From Acidimicrobiales bacterium (lineage in GTDB: Bacteria; Actinomycetota; Acidimicrobiia; Acidimicrobiales; CAIXPF01), in assembly GCA_020846295.1 (NCBI GenBank), contig JADLEF010000391.1, forward strand, positions 1 through 51,118: 51,118 bases of DNA, written 5' to 3'. This document shows positions 41,713 to 49,245 of the stretch, one piece after another (the stretch's first letter is position 1; the number at the start of each line of letters is the position of its first letter). The notes beneath the pieces were generated by a model. The model saw nothing but the letters and a program-made list of their open reading frames with translations. It did no database searches and was not told where the DNA came from. Both the position numbers and the translations under genes were made by a program.

Positions 41713-43056
41713 TCACCAAGGGCTGCGGAACGCGGCCTGGCCGGCGATGCCGACGAGCAGCTGCGCAGCGAGCCATCCCTGCGCCGAACGCTCCGAGCGC
41801 GCCAACGGGGCGGCCGCCAACACCAGCCAGGGCATGTACGGCAGCCAGATCCGCTCGACCTCTCCCTTCGAGAGACCGCTGACATTGGCGGCCGCCACGC
41901 CGAGGCAGACCGCGCCGATCAACAGCGCGAGCCGGCGGTCGCGCAGGCGGGGCGCCCCCACCAGCGCGGCCGGTCCGACGGCGACCGCCAGCACCGCCAG
42001 GTTGGCGAACACGAAGTACGCCTGGGGTCGGCGGGAGCCCACGCCGGCCGCGTAGGCCTCGCGGGTGGCAGCGAGCCCGTCGAACCACCAGAACCCGGCC
42101 GCCGAGAACGCACCGACCACCGCGGCGAGGCCGGCGAGCGCGGCCAGGACCGGCGCCGGTCGGCGGCCCCGCAGCAACACCGCGGCCGGCAGCAGCAGCG
42201 GGCCCAGGAACGTCAGCCCGCCGTAGGTGAGGTACAGCAACACGCCGACGAGGACCCCCGTCGCCAGCCCGGCCCCCACCGAGCGACCGCGCCGGTCGCT
42301 CGTCATCGCCGTGGCCGCGGCCGCGGTGAGCGCGGCCACCCCCATGAACGCGGCGTCCGTCGACGTGGCGACGGTGAGGACCGCCGGTGCGAACCCGCAG
42401 AACACCGCGGCGCGCCGGGCGGTTTCCTCGTCGACCAGCCGGCGTGTCACCGTCAGCACCAGCGGGATGGCGATCGCACCGAGACCGATCGCCTGGGCCG
42501 CGGCCCAACCCGGCCCGCCCAGCCCGACGGCGTCCATGGCCCACAGCACGACGACCTGGCCGGGCGGATGACCCTGCACGTGGATGGGACGCTCGTCGAG
42601 TCGCTCGACGTAGCTGCGCAGGAACCCGAGGGGGTCCTCGGCCATGTCGTCAACGGCGCGGAGGTACTCCGTCTTGTGCGTCATGGGCTGCGCGATCTGG
42701 CCCCAGCCACCGTCGACCGCGGCCAGGGCCATTGCCCAACCCGCGCTCAACCCGGCGCTGAGCACCAGCACGACCGGCCACCGCGCCGTCCGACACACAC
42801 GGGGCCAGCGCCACGCCACGACGGCGCCCACCGCCGCCACCGCGGCCAGCGCGGCCCACGGCATCGGCGAGTCACGCCAGATCCCGAACCACGGGCTGCC
42901 CCGACCCGGGAAACCGGGCGGGCGGGTGGCAAGGTGCCGGCCCCGGAACGCGATCGCCGTCACCGCCGCCGCCGTGGTCACCAGGATGATCGCGGCGCCG
43001 GGGGTGGTGCCCAACGCTCGTAGGAGGCGGCGAAGCAGCGGGAGGACGGCGATCAC
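41713..43056 (-). CDS. GT-C type polytopic membrane protein (mannosyltransferase-like)
   Basis: A 447-residue protein with about 10-12 hydrophobic helices. After two helices there is an extracytoplasmic segment with acidic residues (MTHKTEYLRAVDDMAEDPLG) and HVQGHPPGQVVVLW, the kind of first-loop Asp/His/Pro motif found in membrane glycosyltransferases that use polyprenyl-phosphate sugars. WFDGLAATREAYAAGVGSRR is a second conserved-looking loop. The GTG at 43056 overlaps the epimerase stop by 4 nt, so the two are coupled. Specificity unknown. Confidence 0.75.
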   Translation of the reverse strand: MIAVLPLLRRLLRALGTTPGAAIILVTTAAAVTAIAFRGRHLATRPPGFPGRGSPWFGIWRDSPMPWAALAAVAAVGAVVAWRWPRVCRTARWPVVLVLSAGLSAGWAMALAAVDGGWGQIAQPMTHKTEYLRAVDDMAEDPLGFLRSYVERLDERPIHVQGHPPGQVVVLWAMDAVGLGGPGWAAAQAIGLGAIAIPLVLTVTRRLVDEETARRAAVFCGFAPAVLTVATSTDAAFMGVAALTAAAATAMTSDRRGRSVGAGLATGVLVGVLLYLTYGGLTFLGPLLLPAAVLLRGRRPAPVLAALAGLAAVVGAFSAAGFWWFDGLAATREAYAAGVGSRRPQAYFVFANLAVLAVAVGPAALVGAPRLRDRRLALLIGAVCLGVAAANVSGLSKGEVERIWLPYMPWLVLAAAPLARSERSAQGWLAAQLLVGIAGQAAFRSPW

Positions 43057-44138
43057 CTCGAGACCGGCGCCCGCCGTTGCGGGGCGCGGGCGAACTCGGC
43101 CATGCCGTCGAGCAACCCGATGGAGGGCCGGTAGCCGAGGACCGCCTCGGCGCGGGCGATGGACGCCGTCACGTGGCGCACATCGCCCAGGCGGTAGCCG
43201 CCCGTCACCTCGGGGCGCAGGCCGCCGCCGTGTGCGGCGCACAGCGCCTCGGCCATCTCCAACAGCGTTGCCGGGTGTCCGCTGGCGATGTTGAACACCC
43301 CGTCCACCGGTTCGACGGCCGTCACCGCCAGCCGGTTGGCCGCGGCCACGTCGGCGACGTGCACGAAGTCGCGGCGCTGGCCCCCGTCCTCGAACACCCG
43401 GGGCGGCTCACCGTTGGCCAGCCGGGAACGGAACAGGCTGGCCACCCCGGCGTAGGGCGTGTCGAAGGGCATCCGCGGGCCGTACACGTTGTGGTAGCGC
43501 AGCGCGGTGACGGCGACGTCGGGGTGCTCTCGGGCGAACGCCGCGCTGAGGTGCTCCTGGTGCAACTTCGTTGCGGCGTACACGTTGCGGGGATCGACCG
43601 GGGCGTCCTCGGTGACCAGCTCCGGGGTGAGCGCCGACCCGCAGTGCGGGCAGGGCGGCTCGTATCGTCCGGCGTCGAGGTCCTCGACGCGCCTGGGGCC
43701 GGGGCGCACCGGCCCGTGCTGCGCGCAGCGGTAGGCGCCCTCGCCGTAGACCACCATCGACGACGACAACACCAACCGTCCGCGCCAGCGCAGCGCGTGC
43801 ATGGCCTGCAGCCCGGTCACGGTGCCGACATCGTTGTTGTGCACGTACGCGGCGGCGTCGCCGAAATCGACCCCGAGCCCCACTTTGGCGGCGAGGTGGC
43901 ACACCGCCGAGCAGCGGGGCAGCACCTCCCGCCACACGGCGGGATCGGTGACATCGGCCCATCGCCATTCCGCTCTCGGGTCGCACCACGGCGGCGGGCC
44001 GTCGTGGGCGGCGGGGTCCAAGCTGTCGATGACGATCACGTCGTAGCCGTGGTCGATCAGCTGCTCCACCACGTGTGAACCGATGAAACCGGCGCCACCG
44101 GTGACCAGCACGGCGCGGCCGTCAGGGTCTGTGGTCAT
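43053..44138 (-). CDS. NAD-dependent sugar epimerase/dehydratase with zinc-ribbon insert
   Basis: A 361-residue extended SDR. The N-terminal Rossmann motif is GGAGFIGSHV, SSSMVVYGEG supplies the catalytic Ser, and YAATK supplies Tyr and Lys. Between Ser and Tyr lies an insert of about 35 residues with Cys-x-x-His (YRCAQHG) and Cys-x-x-Cys (PCPHCGSAL), a probable zinc-ribbon. Such inserts occur in actinobacterial relatives annotated as dTDP-L-rhamnose 4-epimerases. The enzyme probably remodels a nucleotide sugar in the cytosol for the GT-C protein coupled downstream. It is divergent from the GT2 operon, with 122 bp between. Confidence 0.87.
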   Translation of the reverse strand: MTTDPDGRAVLVTGGAGFIGSHVVEQLIDHGYDVIVIDSLDPAAHDGPPPWCDPRAEWRWADVTDPAVWREVLPRCSAVCHLAAKVGLGVDFGDAAAYVHNNDVGTVTGLQAMHALRWRGRLVLSSSMVVYGEGAYRCAQHGPVRPGPRRVEDLDAGRYEPPCPHCGSALTPELVTEDAPVDPRNVYAATKLHQEHLSAAFAREHPDVAVTALRYHNVYGPRMPFDTPYAGVASLFRSRLANGEPPRVFEDGGQRRDFVHVADVAAANRLAVTAVEPVDGVFNIASGHPATLLEMAEALCAAHGGGLRPEVTGGYRLGDVRHVTASIARAEAVLGYRPSIGLLDGMAEFARAPQRRAPVSR

Positions 44139-44260
44139 GGCGGCATCATCGTCGGGCCGGCACGGGCTGTCGACGCAGGGACCGTGCGCCGGTTGGTTGT
44201 TTCGAGAATCGTAAGCACCTCGGCCTCCCCCGACGGCCGGGGGGCGACCAGACTGCCGTC

Positions 44261-44986
44261 GTGCCCGATGTGATCCTGCCGGCCCTGAACGAAGCGGAAG
44301 CGCTCCCGTGGGTGCTGCGACGGCTGCCGCCCGGGTACCGGGCCATCGTCGTCGACAACGGGTCGACCGATGGGACCGCCGCCGTGGCCGCTGCGCATGG
44401 CGCGATGGTCGTGACGGAACAGCAGCGTGGCTTCGGTGCCGCCTGCTGGCGTGGCCTCAGCGTGGCCGAGGCCGAGGTCGTCTGCTTCATGGATGCCGAT
44501 GCCAGCTTCGACCCCGCGGAGCTTCCCGTCGTTGCCGGGCCGGTGCTGACCGGAGCAGCGGACCTGATGCTGGGCGCCCGCCGGCACGAACGTGGTGCCT
44601 GGCCGCTGCACGCCCGGCTCGCCAACCGGGCGTTGGCGTTCGAGATACGCCGCCGCACGGGGGTGCCGCTGCGCGATCTCGGTCCGATGCGGGCGGCCCG
44701 GCGCAACACCCTGCTGGAGCTGGGCATGACCGATCGTCGGTCCGGGTGGCCGTTGGAGATGGTGCTCCGGGCGGTCGCGGCGGATTGGAAGATCGACGAG
44801 GTGCCGGTGGGTTACCGACCCCGTGTGGGACGGTCCAAGGTCACCGGCACCGTGCGGGGAACGGTCCGCGCCGTGCTCGACATGCGGCGCACGCTGCGCT
44901 CGCTCGGCCCCGGGCCCGGCGACGGGCCCGACGCCGGTGGCGACGTGAGCCCCGCCCTTGCCGGAGGCCGCCATGACGAGCCCTGA
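44261..44986 (+). CDS. Family 2 glycosyltransferase (DPM1-like)
   Basis: A 241-residue GT-A enzyme. VILPALNEAEALPWVL opens the fold, IVVDNGSTDGTA is the nucleotide-binding segment, and CFMDADASFDP carries the DXD-type metal motif (DAD). The central part with GARRHERGAWPLH and LANRALAFEIRRRTG, followed by DLGPMRAARR, resembles polyprenyl-phosphate sugar synthases without the membrane helices. GTG 44261. It begins the rightward operon and overlaps the NUDIX gene by 14 nt. It could load a sugar on a carrier lipid for the GT-C transferase across the divergent promoter (inference). Confidence 0.87.
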   Translation: MPDVILPALNEAEALPWVLRRLPPGYRAIVVDNGSTDGTAAVAAAHGAMVVTEQQRGFGAACWRGLSVAEAEVVCFMDADASFDPAELPVVAGPVLTGAADLMLGARRHERGAWPLHARLANRALAFEIRRRTGVPLRDLGPMRAARRNTLLELGMTDRRSGWPLEMVLRAVAADWKIDEVPVGYRPRVGRSKVTGTVRGTVRAVLDMRRTLRSLGPGPGDGPDAGGDVSPALAGGRHDEP

Positions 44987-45542
44987 TCCGGTGACGGCGG
45001 CGTGGCAGCGGCGCTCCCGCCGCGAGGTCTACGCCAACCCGTGGATCCGTGTCGTCGAGGACATCGTCGGACTGCCCAACGGCAAGGAGACGATCTACGG
45101 CGTGGTGCGCTGCGGCGAGTGCGTGGGTGTGCTGCCCTTCGTCGACGACGACCACGTCCTGCTCGTGCAGCAGTACCGCTACGTCGCCGGTCGCGCGACG
45201 TGGGAGATGCCCACCGGCGGCGTGAAAGCGGGCGAATCCCTCGATGCCGCCGCCCAGCGCGAGCTCGGGGAGGAAGCCGGCGTTCGCGCCGGCCGGCTCG
45301 AGCCGCTGATCAGCTACCACACCTCGAAGTCGGTGGTGGAGGAGACCGCCCACCTGTTCGTGGCCCGCGAGCTGCTCGCCGCGCACGACGAGCCCGACGA
45401 GACCGAGCTGATCCGCCGGCAGGTGTGGCGCTTCGACGATGCCGTCACCGCCGCGGTGACCGGTGCGATCACCGACTCCATGACCGTGATCGCGCTCCTG
45501 CTCGCCGAGCGGGCGCGGCTGTTGCCGGGGACAGCCCGATGA
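44973..45542 (+). CDS. NUDIX hydrolase (ADP-ribose pyrophosphatase-like)
   Basis: A 189-residue NUDIX protein. The NUDIX box lies at about residues 85-107, from GGVKAGE through QRELGEEAGV, with all key residues (Gly, Glu, Arg-Glu, Glu-Glu, Gly). EMPTGGVKAGE is typical of NDP-sugar and ADP-ribose hydrolases, as is VLLVQQYRY before it. GGAGG 5 nt upstream sets the ATG at 44973. It starts inside the GT2 gene and overlaps the DUF2064 gene by 4 nt. A role in removing nucleotide sugar by-products within the pathway is inferred. Confidence 0.9.
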   Translation: MTSPDPVTAAWQRRSRREVYANPWIRVVEDIVGLPNGKETIYGVVRCGECVGVLPFVDDDHVLLVQQYRYVAGRATWEMPTGGVKAGESLDAAAQRELGEEAGVRAGRLEPLISYHTSKSVVEETAHLFVARELLAAHDEPDETELIRRQVWRFDDAVTAAVTGAITDSMTVIALLLAERARLLPGTAR

Positions 45543-46216
45543 GATCGGCAGCCAGCCGCGCCGCGCTGCTGGTGATCGCCAAGTCCCCCACCCCGGGGCG
45601 GGTCAAGACCCGCCTGATCCCCCCGCTCGACGCCGACCAGGCGTGCGAGGTGGCGTGGGCCTGCCTGCTCGACACGCTCGACGTCGCGGCTCGGATCTCG
45701 GCGCCGCGCCACGTCCTCGTCCTCGACGGCGCGGCCGGACCGTGGATCCCCGCAGGGTTCGACGTGGTGACGCAGCGGGGCGACGGGCTGGGCGAACGGC
45801 TCGCCGCCGCCTTTGCGGACACGTTCGCCTCGGGCACCTGCCCCGCCGCGCTCGTCATCGCCATGGACACGCCGCACGTCTGCGCCGGCACCGTGGAGGC
45901 AGCGCTCGATGCGCTCGACGGCGGCGCCGCGTCGGTGCTCGGCCCCGCGCTCGACGGCGGGTTCTGGGCGATCGGCCTGCAGCGCGGCTACGACCCGGCC
46001 GCGGTGTTCGACGGCATCCCGATGAGCCCCCCCCGCACCGGCGCCGCGCAGCGCGCCCGCCTCGCCGCACTCGGCCTCGACCCGGTGCTGCTGCCCACCC
46101 TGCGAGATCTCGACGACATGGAGGACCTGGTGGCCATCGCTGCGGCCGGTCCCCCCCGGCTCGCCGCGCTCGCCCGCCTGTTCCGTTCCCACTCGACCGC
46201 CATGGAGGTCTCCTGA
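45539..46216 (+). CDS. DUF2064 / CofC-like glycosyltransferase (rSAM-associated type)
   Basis: A 225-residue protein of the DUF2064 family, a GT-A-like nucleotidyltransferase fold. It has LLVIAKSPTPGRVKTRLIPP at the start (the K-P-G-x-VKTRL signature), DGLGERL in the middle and MDTPHV as the metal-binding DXD-like site, then LGPALDGGFWAIGL. One known subset is described as transferase 1 associated with radical SAM/selenodomain proteins. Here too a radical SAM gene is two genes downstream. It overlaps both neighbours (ATGA at the start; TGATG at the end). Substrate unknown. Confidence 0.88.
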   Translation: MRSAASRAALLVIAKSPTPGRVKTRLIPPLDADQACEVAWACLLDTLDVAARISAPRHVLVLDGAAGPWIPAGFDVVTQRGDGLGERLAAAFADTFASGTCPAALVIAMDTPHVCAGTVEAALDALDGGAASVLGPALDGGFWAIGLQRGYDPAAVFDGIPMSPPRTGAAQRARLAALGLDPVLLPTLRDLDDMEDLVAIAAAGPPRLAALARLFRSHSTAMEVS

Positions 46217-46770
46217 TGCCCTTGGTGGAGCTGATCGACCACCGATCCGCGCCGCTGCTGCTCCGCGAACTGTTCGGCGGCGACGACCCCGGACCGATCG
46301 TGGGCGCGCTCGCCCAGGTCCCCGAGCTGTGCCTGGTGACGCTGCCGTTCGTCGGTGCCGCGCTGGGGCCGTCGCACGTGCCGTTGCGCTGGAAGGAGAT
46401 CGCCATCCTGCGCACCTCCGCGCTGCTCGGCTGCCGCTACTGCGTCGACGCCCACACCGTCGTCGCCCTCGATGCCGGGCTGGCCGCCGAAGAGGTGGCA
46501 ACCCTGCGCTGCGAGCGGCCGGACACGGCCACGTTCACCGATCCGGTGGAACGGGCGCTCGTGGCCTGGATCGACGAGGTCGCCACCGGCCGCGGCCCGG
46601 TACCGGACCACGTGGGCGCCGAGCTGCGCCGGCACCTCGACGACCACACCATCGTGGAGCTCACCGTGACCGTCGGAGCCACCCTGCTGCTCAACCGCTT
46701 CGCCACGGCGCTGTGCCTGCCGTCCTCACCCGCGACGCTGCAACGCCTCGCGGCAGAGGGCTTCCGGTGA
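46216..46770 (+). CDS. Carboxymuconolactone decarboxylase/AhpD-like protein
   Basis: A 184-residue all-helical AhpD-like protein. The redox site is GCRYCVDAH, so Cys73-x-x-Cys76 and His80 match the AhpD peroxidase/CMD signature CxxCxxxH. A Glu at about 61 (RWKEIAILR) is also conserved. AhpD proteins reduce peroxides or alkyl hydroperoxidase partners; family members also sit beside radical SAM genes in arsenosugar-type clusters. It starts 1 nt inside the DUF2064 stop and overlaps the radical SAM gene by 4 nt, so all are one translation unit. Confidence 0.9.
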   Translation: MPLVELIDHRSAPLLLRELFGGDDPGPIVGALAQVPELCLVTLPFVGAALGPSHVPLRWKEIAILRTSALLGCRYCVDAHTVVALDAGLAAEEVATLRCERPDTATFTDPVERALVAWIDEVATGRGPVPDHVGAELRRHLDDHTIVELTVTVGATLLLNRFATALCLPSSPATLQRLAAEGFR

Positions 46771-47597
46771 GCGTCGCCGAGGCGGTGCAGGCCGGCACGC
46801 TGCCCGGACGGGTGTGGTTCTACAGCAACTACCACTGCAACCTGGCCTGCACCTACTGCCTGACCGAGTCCGCACCGTCGGCGCGGCGGCGAGTCCTCGC
46901 CCCGGCCACGATCATCGAGCTCGCCGGGCAGGCACGCCGGCTCGGGTTCACCGACCTCGGCATCACCGGCGGTGAACCGTTCCTGCTGCCGTCGCTGCCC
47001 GAGCTGCTGACCGAGCTCGCTCAGGTGCTGCCCACCGTCGTGCTGTCCAATGGCACGCTGTTCACCGAGGCCCGCATCGCCCGCCTCGCACCGCTCGCCG
47101 GGCTGCCCCTCGCCATCCAGATCTCGCTCGACGCACCCGACCCCGAGCGCAACGACGAGCTGCGCGGCCCGGAGAACTTCGCCAAGGTGGCGGCCGCGGT
47201 TCCGCAACTGGTGCGGGCCGGGATCAGGGTGCGCGTCGCCACCACGGTCGAGCCCGACCGGCTCGACGAGGCCGATCATGCCCGGCTCTGCGAGCTGCAC
47301 CGCTCGTGGGGGGTGCCCGACGAGGACCACCTCGTGCGGCCGGTCATCCGCCGAGGCCGGGCGGATGAGTCCGGCATGGGCGTGGTGTTCGATCACAGCC
47401 AGATCCCCGCCGAGCTCACGATCACCGCGGACGGCTCCTTCTGGAGTCCCTTCGGCCCGACGGTGCGCCAGGGTCGGCTCGACACCGACCTGCTGTTGAC
47501 CCGCACCGTCGACCCGCTGTCGCGGCCCGCCGAGGCGTTGCTCGCCCTCGTCGGCGGACTGCCGGCGGGCGCGGACGCGCAGATCGGCATCCGTTGA
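46767..47597 (+). CDS. Radical SAM enzyme, small
   Basis: A 276-residue radical SAM protein. The [4Fe-4S] motif is CNLACTYC with Cys24, Cys28 and Cys31 (Cx3Cx2C), and the SAM-binding GITGGEPFLLPS follows. The core barrel continues to about residue 190 (IQISLDAPDPERND). The C-terminal part lacks a SPASM or TWITCH cysteine cluster: only short stretches such as ITADGSFWSPFGPTVRQG are seen, reminiscent of a SPASM-like tail without cysteines. GTG 46767 overlaps the AhpD stop. The reaction is unknown; it is the last of five overlapping genes. Confidence 0.9.
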   Translation: MSVAEAVQAGTLPGRVWFYSNYHCNLACTYCLTESAPSARRRVLAPATIIELAGQARRLGFTDLGITGGEPFLLPSLPELLTELAQVLPTVVLSNGTLFTEARIARLAPLAGLPLAIQISLDAPDPERNDELRGPENFAKVAAAVPQLVRAGIRVRVATTVEPDRLDEADHARLCELHRSWGVPDEDHLVRPVIRRGRADESGMGVVFDHSQIPAELTITADGSFWSPFGPTVRQGRLDTDLLLTRTVDPLSRPAEALLALVGGLPAGADAQIGIR

Positions 47598-47663
47598 GCC
47601 TGAACGATCGCGCCCGGTCGGGCGCCATCTTCCCGCACGCCCACCTACAACGAGGAGGACCTC

Positions 47664-48173
47664 GTGGCTGAGCCCCTACCGAACCGACGCATCGGTGATC
47701 TCGTCCCCGCCGGCGTGCGCATACTGCTTGGTCTGATGTGGCTGCAGAACGTCGGCTGGAAGATCCCGCCGAACTTCGCCCCCGTGGCCAACTTCGTCAA
47801 CGAGGGCATCGAGCACGAGGTGTTCCCGCCGTTCAGCTGGGTTCTCGAGCAGCTCGCGGCACCCAACATCGAGCTGTTCGGGTGGGGGGTGCTGCTCAGC
47901 GAGCTCGGTCTCGCTGCGTTCCTCCTCGCCGGACTGGCAACCCGGTTGTGGGCGGTGATCGGCGTGCTCAGCAGCGTCAGCATCGGCCTGACGGTCGCGG
48001 CCGCCCCCAACGAGTGGGGCTGGTCGTACTGGCTGATGATCGCCGCCCACCTCGTCGTCGCCACCACCCCCGCCGCCGGTCGGATCGGCGGGCTCGACGG
48101 CGTGCTGCGACCCGTGGTCGAGCGCACCGGCCCCACGATGCTCGGCACCTCGTACCTGCGGTGGGCGTCATGA
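47664..48173 (+). CDS. DoxX-like membrane protein
   Basis: A 169-residue protein with four membrane helices and the DoxX-like pattern: GVRILLGLMWLQNVGWKIPP in the first helix region, followed by LFGWGVLLSELGLAAFLLAG and NEWGWSYWLMIAAHLVVATT. DoxX family proteins are linked to quinone or redox membrane complexes. GTG 47664 has GAGGAGGA upstream. It follows the radical SAM gene after 66 bp and overlaps the next gene by 4 nt. Role in this cluster unknown. Confidence 0.82.
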   Translation: MAEPLPNRRIGDLVPAGVRILLGLMWLQNVGWKIPPNFAPVANFVNEGIEHEVFPPFSWVLEQLAAPNIELFGWGVLLSELGLAAFLLAGLATRLWAVIGVLSSVSIGLTVAAAPNEWGWSYWLMIAAHLVVATTPAAGRIGGLDGVLRPVVERTGPTMLGTSYLRWAS

Positions 48174-48565
48174 CGCCCGGTCGCCGTCTCGTGATCGTGG
48201 CCAACGGTGTCGCCCTCGCCGTGGGGTTGTGGTTCGCGGCCCGGGCCGGCGGGCGGATCATGCTGGGCCCGGCCCGCACCGATGACCTGCCCTACGGCGA
48301 CCTGCTGACGTTGTCGCGACCCGGCGCCCTGCTGTGGTCCGCCCTGGCCGTGGCCGGCGTGGCCGCCGGTGTCAGCGGCCGGCTCCGCGTCGCGTTCGCC
48401 GCCGGTGCGGCGTGGGCGGGGCTGGCGGTGATCGCGTTCGTGCAGGTGGCCGTCGACGGTGCGCTCTTCGGCATGTCCCGGCCGGGTGGGTCGGCGGCGG
48501 CGCTGGCGCTCGCGCTGGCCACCGGGCTCGGCCTGCTCACACCGGGACGAACGACGCGATCGTGA
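48170..48565 (+). CDS. Four-helix membrane protein of unknown function
   Basis: A 131-residue hydrophobic protein with four predicted helices (about 10-25, 47-67, 70-92, 108-124), short loops and a basic C-terminus. No family recognised. It overlaps DoxX (ATGA) and the response regulator (GTGA), so it is probably made in step with both, perhaps as a partner of DoxX or a sensor accessory. Confidence 0.68.
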   Translation: MTPGRRLVIVANGVALAVGLWFAARAGGRIMLGPARTDDLPYGDLLTLSRPGALLWSALAVAGVAAGVSGRLRVAFAAGAAWAGLAVIAFVQVAVDGALFGMSRPGGSAAALALALATGLGLLTPGRTTRS

Positions 48566-49245
48566 GCCGCGTGCTGGTCATCGAGGACGACCCCACCGTG
48601 GCCGAGGTCGTCGGCCGCTACCTCGAGCGCGAGGGCTTCGAGGTGGAGATCATCGGCGACGGGGCCCAGGGCCTGGCGCGTGCGTTGCAGGAACCTCCCG
48701 ACCTGCTGGTGCTCGACCTGATGCTCCCCTCGATGCACGGGATCGAGGTCTTCCACGCCATCCGTGCCGCCGCGCCGGTTCCGGTGATCATGCTGACCGC
48801 GCACGGGCAGCAGTCCGACCGCATCACCGGCTTGGAGCTCGGGGCCGACGCCTACCTGGCCAAGCCGTTCTCCCCGCGGGAGCTCACCGCGCGGGTCAAG
48901 GCGGTGCTGCGGCGGGCCCAACCGCCGCTGCCCGCGCCGTTGGAGGCGGCCGTGCTGCACGCCGAGCGGCTCGAGGTCGACCTCGTCAGCCGGGAGGTCC
49001 GGGTGGACGGCAGCCACGCCGCGCTGACGGCCAAGGAGTTCGACCTGCTCGCGCTGCTGATGCGCCACCCCCGCCGCGCCTTCCGCCGCGAGGAGCTGCT
49101 CGAGCGGGTGTGGGGGTTCACCTACGGCGACACGTCGACGGTGACGGTGCACGTGCGACGGCTGCGGGAAAAGGTCGAGCTCGATCCCTCCCTCCCCCGC
49201 CACGTGTGCACGGTTCGGGGTGTGGGCTACCGGTTCGACCCATGA
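48562..49245 (+). CDS. OmpR-family response regulator
   Basis: A 227-residue response regulator. The receiver domain holds VLVIEDDPTV (acidic pair), the phosphorylation site Asp52 (LLVLDLMLPSMHG), MLTAHG with Thr, and AYLAKPFSP with Lys. The winged helix (about 130-225) has LTAKEFDLLALLMRHPRRAF, VTVHVRRLREKVELDP and the final wing VRGVGYRFDP. GTG 48562 overlaps the preceding membrane gene, and the stop overlaps the kinase ATG. It presumably controls this cluster. Confidence 0.95.
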   Translation: MSRVLVIEDDPTVAEVVGRYLEREGFEVEIIGDGAQGLARALQEPPDLLVLDLMLPSMHGIEVFHAIRAAAPVPVIMLTAHGQQSDRITGLELGADAYLAKPFSPRELTARVKAVLRRAQPPLPAPLEAAVLHAERLEVDLVSREVRVDGSHAALTAKEFDLLALLMRHPRRAFRREELLERVWGFTYGDTSTVTVHVRRLREKVELDPSLPRHVCTVRGVGYRFDP

